DNA of 23,103 nucleotides from Chara braunii (lineage: Eukaryota; Streptophyta; Charophyceae; Charales; Characeae), in contig BFEA01000002.1 in the NCBI GenBank assembly GCA_003427395.1, positions 2,396,498-2,419,600 of the forward strand. Direction: 5' to 3'. Of the stretch, positions 15,573 to 23,103 are shown one piece after another; the first letter of the stretch is position 1, and each line of letters opens with the position of its first letter. The notes below the pieces were generated by a model that saw only the letters and a list, made by a program, of their open reading frames with translations, did no database searches and had not been told where the DNA came from. A program made the translations under genes and the position numbers.

Positions 15573-16143
15573 TGCAAGGAATATGAGTGTGAACGATATA
15601 CAGAAAACCAAGTTGCGAAATCACACAGATGTCCAGGTAGTCGTAACCAAACAGAGAGTACAAAATGTACCGAGAAACCATCCATATAGAGCAATACAAT
15701 GAAGTAATGAGCCAATGTTCAAGCCCGTAGGCCACACCAACACAATATCCAAAGTCGCTCCTCTCTGTCTGGCGCCCAGCGCCCTACTCTACTTGACTAC
15801 CCTACCTACAGCTGGTTCACGCAACGGGCTCACTTCGACTCTCGAAGACCAATGTACATGACTGTCAACACCATAGCCGACCTCTCTTTATACATCAGGT
15901 ACGTATCTCGTCACCCTCACTCGGACTTTGATTACCTCTCACTCGCCTCCTTCCTTGAAGACCACCCGATCGCCCGTATTACCTCCTGGCGCCCAGCAGC
16001 CCGGCTATGGCTGCCTGCGCCCCACTGCCCTGCAGCGCCCCACTTCACCACTACGCGCCCCGTCAGCGCCCTTGGCAGCAACGCTTCATCAAGCGATAGC
16101 GCAGCATCAAGCGATAGCGCATCAACACTTCCTCATTGCCTGC
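15573..16143 (-). repeat. 5' LTR, truncated to its inner 570 bases
   Basis: It aligns from TGCAAGG (15573) with the 3' LTR from 7718, to ...TTGCCTGC at 16143 (8278 in the other copy). There the match stops abruptly. The missing outer half includes the U3 start and the TATA-like site, so this end has probably lost its promoter. It carries an 8-base insertion (near 15705) relative to the 3' LTR. Confidence 0.88.
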
Positions 16144-16281
16144 CCCCCTCCAAAAGTCTGAAAATCCATACCAACGTGAATGTCAACACGAAAAAGAAAC
16201 GTAATTGGCACACAGTTTCACGTAGTTCATTGTTTGGTACTTTCCGTCGGCCAGTACAACAAAGTCCATCAGGCATCCACC

Positions 16282-17185
16282 ATGGAATTCTGGGATGCCT
16301 TTTATGTACATATTATTAACTTAATGAACACCAGTCCCTCTTTGAAAAGAGTGTTATCTGAGGGGTTCCCAAAAGGTACAAAATGGACCATAGCCTGTCA
16401 CCGAGTGTTCACCACGATCATGGATATGTTTCAGCCTCCACCTCTCCCATGCAAGGATAGCACGGAAGAGGAGAATACTATAGGAATTTTAACCATGATG
16501 GTGCCCCCTCCGCCACAATCTCAGGAAGCAGAAGAGAGAATCAAAGGAACAACAGACTGACCTGAGAAGTTCAAGGAGGAATAATTTATGTGGACAATGA
16601 GGGTCATACCGCCTTTCAGTCTCCTTCCTGAACTAATAACATAAAGGAAGCTCAGGGACAAAAATTTTATGAGGACACTAATGGTAAGATAATCCTGTCA
16701 AAAGAAACAACCATGGGTAATAACACAGAGGATAATGACAAGCTCCCATCAGAACCCACTGAATCGACTGAAAAAAAGGAAGAACGTCATGAGCTCCAAG
16801 AATCTAACCTCATACAGGAAGATCAGGTAATGGCCTCACAAGAGGTAGTCACACAGGAACAACAAAATCCTTCCCGACAACAGGATAGGGTATTGCACGC
16901 CAACGAGATTTGATGGAAGTTTCTGTAACACTGGATCGAGAAGAAGAAGTGTCAATTTGTGGCACCCAACCCCACCCTGTTGTGAGCTCAAAGGCAAACC
17001 AAAATGAGGAACTCATCCCTTTCCCGTCAAGGCAGGACCTAGGGAAAAGACAGAAAATGAGAAATGCGCTGGAAAAGAGTCAGGCAATTAGACCACTGTC
17101 ACCAAAAGGCAATCTGATTATTCCAGTCAGGAAGAAGGGGGGAAGATGGAAGGTGGGTCTCTCACCAATTGGTCAAGACCAATAA
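16282..17185 (+). pseudogene. LINE ORF1, N-terminal part, broken
   Basis: The first plausible Met is at 16282 in the context ACCATGG (MEFWDAFYVHIINLMNTSPS), in a frame that ends at 16560. Further pieces are 16713-16913 (Glu/Gln-rich, EKKEERHELQESNLIQEDQ) and 16910-17185 (ends RKKGGRWKVGLSPIGQDQ). ORF1 proteins of L1-type elements bind the element RNA. No named domain is visible in this half, and the composition is acidic and Gln/Ser-rich, probably disordered. Frame changes lie near 16560-16700 and 16900. The final stop lies at the edge of the inserted MITE, so the natural protein continued at 17456. Confidence 0.6.
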
Positions 17186-17197
17186 ACTGACATTTCG

Positions 17198-17449
17198 TTA
17201 AAACTGACATTTTTTTTCTAAATTCACGAAATTGAGCATACCAAAAAATAACAATTTTTAGTGTTTTTTTGTCCCCATGACGTCGGATGATCAGATCATC
17301 GGGTGTCGTGGCAACTCCCGATGATCTGACCATCGGATGTATGTTAACTATATCAGATGGACAAAGTGAGATAACCACTTTCTCACTCGATGAGCAATGA
17401 AATTTTGACTAAGTCCACTTTCGTGAATTTAGAGAAAAATGTCAGTTAA
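17198..17449. mobile_element. MITE-like element F inserted in LINE ORF1
   Basis: Inverted ends lie at 17202-17231 (AACTGACATTTTTTTTC then TAAATTCACGAAA) and 17419-17447, and match apart from the length and a base or two of the T tract. TTAA lies at or next to both outer edges (17198-17201, 17446-17449), a possible TTAA target as for piggyBac-type elements. In the middle is a 20-bp hairpin with two mismatches (17284-17303 with 17317-17336). A partial second copy of the left tip (TAAACTGACATTT) sits at 17183-17195. There is no coding. Confidence 0.75.
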
Positions 17450-17455
17450 TACGAG

Positions 17456-17767
17456 GGTGTCACACTGAGAGGATGGACATCCTATGTTGATTACCTAAGT
17501 GTAGGTGACCGTACATTCAAACGGGACATGCGTGACTTTCTGATAAAGCACTATGACCCCGGCCCACAAGCAACTCTCTCGGAAGTAGGAGATAAGACTC
17601 AAATGGCAAAAAGAGACACGTTTGTGCATTTTGAAGATCATAAAGAGGCAGGTCTCAGATAGTTTTCTCACGCGGCTTTATTAGATTTGCAAAGTCTTAA
17701 AGTCGAAGGCAAATGTCGTGTGGACCGCCTCGGATATACTTTCCTTCCTGAGCATTATTCTGCGTAG
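17456..17767 (+). pseudogene. LINE ORF1, C-terminal part
   Basis: A frame with one internal TAG (17660-17662) runs from the MITE edge to a stop at 17765-17767. It begins GVTLRGWTSYVDYLSVGDRT and includes KRDTFVHFEDHKEAG, which has the look of an RNP-type strand of an RRM-like ORF1 domain. The endonuclease ORF begins 100 bases later. The frame is easy to miss because it has no early Met and holds a stop. Assignment to ORF1 is by position and by its coding-like composition; the RRM reading is tentative. Confidence 0.55.
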
Positions 17768-17867
17768 AGGCATCCTACATTCTGCCGATGACCTAAACAA
17801 TGGTAATTGGCTTCGTCTCTAAAGGACAATAGGGGGAGCACAAGGTCATGTTAATGGTGAGTAAAAG

Positions 17868-18720
17868 ATGGAAGCACATTATGGTAATATCCCATCTTGG
17901 CACCACGCAACAAAAACGACAGATCTAGACCTCCGATCACTCAATGTAAACGGGTTAGCCACAACAGATGCAGAAAAAAAAGCCATACTGAAGCAACTGA
18001 GAGGTGTGGGGGGCAGGGCATGGCCTGATATTATATGTATTCAGGAAACACATCTTACAAACACTCCTATCCATATCCGAGCCCACAACACAGTATGACC
18101 CTTTGACAAGCTCAGCGCCCCAACACCAAGAAGTGGCTTAGCAATATGGATACCACCGGATTCTAGAGCACAAAATAATTCAATGGATGACAGATAAATA
18201 ACAGGGATGTTGGATAAATGTCCTAAAAATAGAATCAGATGTTATATGTATGATTAATGTATATGGTCCAAAGGACGTAGAAGATAGAGTTATGTTCTTT
18301 CAAGATATTAGGAACCACATCCCAGACGAAATCCTGCTAATCATGGCAGGTGACTTCAATGCGGCTCGAGACAGATGGTTGGATCGCTGGAGGATTCCCT
18401 CCCCATGTCCTCCCTATATAGAAGAGGATGAAAATATCATACAATTTTTTTGTGAAAGAGAACGACTTTTTAACTAATACCAGAGAACCTTTCCCTGACA
18501 AAGGTTATTTACATGCATACGTAATCAAGGAAATCGTCTTCAATCTAGATCAATAATTGATTTGATTCTTATGTCGGAAGATCGAGATAGTACGCTCATA
18601 GGGGCCGCAATTTTTCCACAAAGCCCATGGACCGGGGCCGATCGTAAAATGTGTGCAAACCTCCTATCCTTTGGCAAAAAAACAGATCAAACGAAAGGTT
18701 CTATAAATTGAACATATCTT
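17868..18720 (+). pseudogene. LINE ORF2, AP-like endonuclease domain, broken
   Basis: From Met 17868: DLRSLNVNGLATTDAEKKAI has the Asn of the N-terminal motif, and WPDIICIQETHLTN has the catalytic Glu. In the second frame (18250-18477), MINVYGPKDVEDR and LLIMAGDFNAARDRW match the 'NVYGP' and 'GDFN' motifs. In a third phase SIIDLILMSEDRD and PWTGADRK correspond to the C-terminal 'IDYIL' and 'SDH' motifs, the latter apparently lost (ADR). It would nick target DNA to prime reverse transcription. Stops at 18096-18098 and about 18195 and a frameshift near 18480-18540 break it. Confidence 0.9.
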
Positions 18721-19398
18721 TATTATCGCATAACCAGTTTAGGAGGTATTTAACAAATGTATGAGAATATTGGGATACGACGAGAGAAAGACAAGACTCA
18801 TACATCTCTTGGTTGAACAATGGTCTGGTTTTTCTAGCAAAAAAATGTAATGAATACCCAAAATTACAAGCGAAGAAAAAATATCTACAAGAAATGCATA
18901 TTCAAGAATAAATTCTAAATTATGAATCTCAAGATGAGTTAGATGAATCCTTTCAAACTGACAGCATCCAAGAACTCAGGAACCAACTTTTGTCATTTGC
19001 GCAACATCGTTGGCATGGACAATTAATTAGAAGCAAACTGTCGAAATTTTTCTCAGAAGGACAAATGGATACATCCTTCTTTGCTATGGCCCGGTCACGG
19101 GCCAGACGATCTTCTATAGAAAGTTTGTTTGATCATGAGTCCACTCGAGAACCCGAGTGTCTGCTTCATCAGCAACAAGTTTAATGGTGGTCACTCGATA
19201 GCCCGGGATGTCTGCTTCATCAGCAACAAGTTTAAGGGTGACCAATGGTTTCTTCAAAAAACGGTTTCAGTCATCAAAAGATCATACCCAGTCACAGGAA
19301 GATGTTCTAGCCATTCGTTCCTTTTTTAAACCACTTTTTTAATTTATTACTCAAGAACAACGTAATCTCTTAGAAAAACCAATAACAAAGGAAAAAAT
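18721..19398 (+). pseudogene. LINE ORF2 linker between endonuclease and RT, with internal duplication
   Basis: Coding-like pieces include LLSFAQHRWHGQLIRSKL and SEGQMDTSFFAMARSRARR (18970-19110), matching the conserved stretch before RT in plant LINEs (ending '...F...KARQ'). Positions 19142-19191 are duplicated as 19192-19242: 26 bases TGTCTGCTTCATCAGCAACA... are identical at 19158-19183 and 19209-19234. The 50-51-base period disrupts the frame. Confidence 0.65.
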
Positions 19399-20258
19399 TT
19401 GAACGTTTCTCATACAAATGGAAGAGGACAAGATCCCGAGTATGGACGGGCTTCCAAAAGAATTTTGGGAAACAATGTGGCCTGTTCTTTTAAACGATTT
19501 ATTACAATATTTTCAGGAAGTTTGAGACTCAGGAGAAATGGGAGAGATAGTAAGTCATGTCATACTTACCTTACTATACAAAAAGGGGAATAAGACAAAA
19601 ATCAGAAATTACAGACCAATAACCTTATTAACTGATGTCTACAAACTGTTAGCAAAAACTTTGGTTAATCGGATGATCCCCATCATGCCTGATATCATTC
19701 ACCCCTCCCAAACATGGTTCATTAAAGGTCGCCATATACAGGATAACATTCTCCTAATCAATGAAATGGTCACAATTGCAAGACAATCTAAGCAAAATGC
19801 AGTTGTGGTCTTTATAGATTTTGAGAAAGTTTATGACCATGTGGATTGGAGTTTTTTAGACGCCTGCCTACAAAAGTTGAATTTTGGACCTAATATGCGT
19901 AGACAGTTAAAATCCTTCATACAAATGCCACTACACGAATTCTTGTTAACGGATTGTTGTCCCCGGAAATTCGGATTCAAAGGTCGGTAAGACAAGGGAC
20001 CCGTTGACCTCTTTCCTTTTCGTTATAGTAATGAAAGCTTTGGGGGATAATCTTAGAGCTAACCATAACATCAGACGATTAAGGATCTCAGGAATACCCG
20101 AGGAGGCAATACCCATAGCTTCCTTGTTCGCAGACGACTTAACTATTATGATGGAAGCCTCAACGGCGAATATGGAAGAGATTTCAAATCTTTTGGATAA
20201 ATTTACAGCAGTCTCAGATATGGTAATCAACTGGTCAAGGTTGGTGGATTCACTCTAA
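19399..20258 (+). pseudogene. LINE ORF2, reverse transcriptase domain
   Basis: Upstream 'PSMDGLPKEFWETMWPVL' (about 19428-19481) is the LINE motif 'PGPDGLP.EF'. The frame from 19538 gives LLYKKGNKTKIRNYRPITLL, FIKGRHIQDNILLINE and motif A VVFIDFEKVYDHVDW (catalytic Asp 94). After a frame change near 19980, SVRQGTPLTSFLF (motif B) and FADDLTIMM (motif C, Asp-Asp at residues 44-45 of the frame from 20004) follow. All three catalytic Asp are kept. The enzyme copies LINE RNA at the nicked target. A frame change and a stop (20256-20258) separate it from the next part. Confidence 0.93.
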
Positions 20259-20292
20259 TGGGGATCGTCCTCCTGAATCCCCCAGGGTTCAA

Positions 20293-20916
20293 TTGTTGCT
20301 TCTCGAAGCCCCATTGAGAGTATTGGGAGTATCTCTTTCGGCCTCTGGCAACCCTACTTTCAATGATGAATGGATTTATAGACCAGCGTTAGAAAAAATG
20401 AATCAATGGAAAAATCAACACACCTCGCTTTTTGGCAGATCTTTAGTAATCAATATTGTGGTTTTAGCCTCAATATGGTACAAATCAAAGTTGTGGGCTA
20501 TTGGAAAGCCACGTGTCAAACACCTTCATAAATTAGTGACAACCTTTGTTTGGAGAGGGAATCACGAACAAGAAAGTGTCACTCCTAGAGTGGTATGGTC
20601 CACCCTCATCCAACCAGAACAGAGGGGAGGATTGAGAATTTTGGATCCTACCCTGCAATGTCAAGCCCTATCCATTCAATGGATGATTGACCTTATTTTA
20701 GGAATTGACAAGCCCACCAGAGGTCCACCCCTCACCTGGGTAGAAAACAAATTCTGGATCATTCCCAGGCCTTGTATTCAGTCAAAACAGGAACGGGAGA
20801 GGGTCGCAGTTCGTGAGGATCTTCTAGTTGATAACCTATGGGCAGCGGTATTGAAACTTGGCGAGAGTTGCCACCGCCAAATAAACCTTTTCCCACATGT
20901 TTTGAAGAAATATTGA
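20293..20916 (+). pseudogene. LINE ORF2, thumb and connection region
   Basis: The frame begins at the conserved 'LRVLGVSLSASGNPTFNDEW' ('YLG' strand after RT), then ALEKMNQWKNQHTSLFGRSL ('L..W....LS..GR') and LVTTFVWRGN followed by VVWSTLIQPEQRGGLRILD ('W...C.P...GGLG'). These are the usual post-RT motifs of L1-type ORF2. It ends at a TGA at 20914-20916, and the continuation to 21245 is in other phases. Confidence 0.85.
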
Positions 20917-21245
20917 GACAACCATTGTTTGGTAATAGATGGATAACTGATGTTAATGGGTGCATATATAATAGCTCAACTCCTCCCTGGTCTCAGTGGG
21001 TAAAGAAAGGGGTAATCCGGGTAAAAGACATCTAGGACTTGGAAAAGAAAGGTTGGATGACTCCTGACCAACTTAAGAAAACCATCACATATGCCCACAA
21101 ATTTTCTCTAAATTTGGATCAAACTACCTGCTCCATTCCTCTGGCCTGGGATAGAGAATTGAGAAACGGGTTAAGTCTGCGGGAGGAAGACTCCGTAGTA
21201 ATCACACAAGACCCCTAGTTTTGGCAGGTTAGGCAAATAATAAGT

Positions 21246-22244
21246 TTGGTACAAGAAGGAGCCCTAGTATCGCTTTTCAGAGTGACTGGACGACATCTCC
21301 TCCGCCCTTTACCATCCGACCAAGTCAAATTCTTCCCACTCAAGGAAATGTTTAGGATTAGAGTTATTTTTATCTCAGCTACAACCGGATGGAGAGTGTT
21401 TCACCCACAAAGCCCGATTCCAAATCTAGCTTTGGATCCAGTTGAATGGATATGGCAAATGGGGAAGAGGGGCAAACCACGCACCCTGCAAAATCTCACT
21501 GTCAAAGCAGCGTATCGTTTGCTACGACCACGAGTGGATGTCCCGTCAGTAATAAGGGACCGTTGGGTCAGACATTTGAATATCGACGCACAAAATTTTC
21601 AAAATATTAAATTCTCTAATAAGATAAATGAACGACCTGCTAAGTTTTTCTCGTTGCAATGGCAAATACTCCACCGATGTTTGCCAACAAATGATTGGCT
21701 TATTGATCACACTAATTTAGAGCAACAAGGTCTGGCAGTCCCTTGGTGTAAAACATGTTTGTCGGTCTTTCCTAACAAGAAAATCAGAGAAACCATTGAA
21801 CATGTCTTCATTCAATGCCCAGGATCGGTTATGTTATGGAGAAGATGGGATTGTGTATGGAGGGGATTAACAAGGATAGACTGGTCATGGGATTGGAAGA
21901 TCATCCTCTTTGGACAATGGGAACCAGTGGTTGCTCACCTCTCGGAATTTCAGAAAAATTTATTTGAGATTGGACGTAAAGCCATTCTCTGGACATTATG
22001 GTATAAAAGATGCGTATACGAGAGAGAAGAGGTAAAATTAGAAGGAAAAGGACTGTCTGAACTGATTGTTCAATCCGTTCAGACGGAAATACGGGCACAC
22101 TGGTCGGTGGTTCGTTCAAAGATTCAACTTTTTCATCAAAAAAATGATATCATTAATAGTATTCAGAAGTTCATTAAAAATTGGCTGGGGGGAACTGAAG
22201 GAGACAACTTGGGAGAAGTGAAATGGCCAGGAAAGGAAGAATAG
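21246..22244 (+). pseudogene. LINE ORF2, C-terminal region with zf-RVT zinc knuckle
   Basis: This is the longest intact frame in the window (332 codons). At residues about 134-200 it has the zf-RVT pattern: FFSLQWQILHRCLPTNDWL, then Cys168-X2-Cys171-X14-His186-X4-Cys191 (PWCKTC; EHVFIQCP) and a following Trp. This module ends most plant L1-type ORF2 proteins and is thought to bind the element RNA. The apparent Met start is only the first Met after the break. The frame ends at a TAG (22242-22244), probably the natural stop. Confidence 0.88.
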
Positions 22245-22754
22245 GGAGAACCCTTGAAGCGGGATTATCACCTGCTCTTCACAGATTGGTTTTCACTACC
22301 TTCAGATGCGACTCTCAGACCTCCAGAATGTTTTCTAGATCCCTTTCCACCATCAGGATTGACATTAGTTGATATCCATTGGCACACCGGGTAAAAAGGT
22401 TAGCTCCTGCCTATTGTTATGTCCTTTTTCTCATGCGGGGTTTCCGACCGTTCTTTGTACAACCTATTCCATGGCTTGCAAGGTAGATTGGACAGGAAAG
22501 GATGGGAGATAGTGCTGCTAGTTGTAGGGACAGATCTGACGGTCACAATTCGTTGTTGAAGAGGCAGATCACACTCTCCTTTATCTTTCCGAACTATGCT
22601 TTTGATTTGTATGCTTCAGGGAATTTGGACCCGGTTTCCAGCAGGTGCAGCTCCTCACCAATAGAATGGAGTCTGTCTGGGGATGCTAGCGGTGGCTGCT
22701 CTTATCAGCACCTCCAACATCACCCGAGGTGTTTCAATTTAAAAAAAAAAAAAA
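22245..22754 (+). other. LINE 3' UTR and poly(A)
   Basis: Non-coding sequence of about 500 bases ends with a 14-base A run at 22741-22754. A short open frame (22502-22810) crosses the A run and has no features. I see no repeat at the tail of the kind used by RTE-type LINEs; the pure A run fits the L1 type. Confidence 0.75.
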
Positions 22755-23066
22755 GATGCAAAGTGCGATTTGCGGATCACCTGTGTCACCCTCAGTCACA
22801 CGAAATCTAAACCGCCACTAACGAAGTAGAATATTTTGTGAGTGGATCCAGAGTCAAGTTCTCCAGACCCCAGTGAGGAAAGGACCAATTAAACCACCAA
22901 AGGCCAGGTTGACGAAGCTACCTTGCAAGGCTCGTGAGCCTGCAACTGCGCCTTTTCAAAGTGGCTTGCCTCTTTTGTCACTGACCCAGGCATGAATAGA
23001 AATGCTCTTACCACATAAACTTGTAAGAGCAGTCATCTTCTTTGGGTGAATTGGCCATTTAACATG

Positions 23067-23103
<37 letters not shown>
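22755..23103. other. Unassigned flank ending in a T run
   Basis: A lone MITE family B end (TAAACCACCA, 22889-22898) and a perfect 9-bp hairpin (TGCTCTTAC, 23003-23011, with 23023-23031) are visible. From 23069 to the last base the sequence is an unbroken run of 35 T. It could be the poly(A) of a minus-strand element extending beyond the window. No gene is present. Confidence 0.5.

Larger units (their letters stand above)
7718..16143 (-). mobile_element. Ty3/gypsy LTR retrotransposon, degraded, 5' LTR truncated
   Basis: The order on the minus strand is: partial LTR (16143-15573), primer-binding site, leader, gag, protease, RT, RNase H, integrase, polypurine tract, full LTR (8827-7718). RT before integrase defines Ty3/gypsy. 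The two LTRs start and end TG...CA and share about 565 aligned bases, differing at roughly 30 positions plus an 8-base indel (about 5%). That implies an old insertion. No target-site duplication can be tested because the outer half of the 5' LTR is missing. Several frameshifts and stops make it non-autonomous. It runs head to head with the LINE at 16144. Confidence 0.92.
16144..22754 (+). mobile_element. LINE (L1-type non-LTR retrotransposon), degraded but near full length
   Basis: Starting right after the truncated LTR, the element has a short leader, ORF1, ORF2 (apurinic endonuclease, RT, C-terminal zinc knuckle), a 3' UTR of about 500 bases, and a poly(A) of 14 (22741-22754). This order, with an AP-type endonuclease before RT and zf-RVT after it, is that of plant L1-like LINEs. 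Frameshifts and stops break both ORFs, and a MITE interrupts ORF1. I find no target-site duplication: the bases before 16144 do not recur after the poly(A). Confidence 0.9.

Noticed and set aside
22741-22790. Target-site duplication of the LINE
   Set aside because: I compared the bases before 16144 with those after the poly(A) and found no convincing shared string.

Overview
The window looks like repeat-dense, intergenic eukaryotic nuclear DNA. I find no intact host protein gene. Every recognisable coding stretch belongs to a degraded retroelement, apart from one organelle-type ribosomal protein fragment. A green-plant source is suggested because a U6 snRNA fragment carries the plant-type 3' half (TTTGGACCATTTCTTGATTT on the + strand). 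The Ty3/gypsy polyprotein and the L1-type LINE with a zf-RVT tail fit that. A charophyte alga such as Chara is my guess from the style of the gypsy polyprotein; the sequence does not prove it.

Layout. Positions 1-7.7 kb are a mosaic of short non-autonomous elements: at least five inverted-repeat (MITE-like) families, tRNA-derived SINE-like units, two U6-derived fragments and homopolymer tracts. Inside it, a fragment encoding an S4 RNA-binding domain, most like mitochondrial rps4, sits between two inverted copies of one MITE family (2843-3541). Positions 7718-16143 are a Ty3/gypsy LTR retrotransposon on the minus strand. It has a 1.1-kb 3' LTR, polypurine tract, integrase, RNase H, RT, protease, gag, a 1.3-kb leader, a primer-binding site, and a 5' LTR that keeps only about 570 bases. 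Positions 16144-22754 are a nearly full-length LINE on the plus strand (ORF1; ORF2 with endonuclease, RT and zinc knuckle; 3' UTR; poly(A)). A 250-bp inverted-repeat element interrupts its ORF1. Positions 22755-23103 are unassigned and end in a long T run.

How the parts relate. The gypsy element and the LINE lie head to head, and the junction falls inside the gypsy 5' LTR. The missing LTR half is not found beyond the LINE, so either sequence was lost at the junction or it is a rearrangement or assembly join. Both autonomous elements are dead. They carry frameshifts, in-frame stops, altered active-site residues (gypsy RT motif A Asp to Tyr; protease DSG to DIG) and small tandem duplications. 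The MITEs and SINEs would depend on enzymes encoded elsewhere.

The most unusual observations are the S4/rps4 fragment framed by inverted MITEs, and a 37-nt block that recurs at the same distance upstream of two different tRNA-like promoters. Family names rest on motif recognition by eye; no database search was run.
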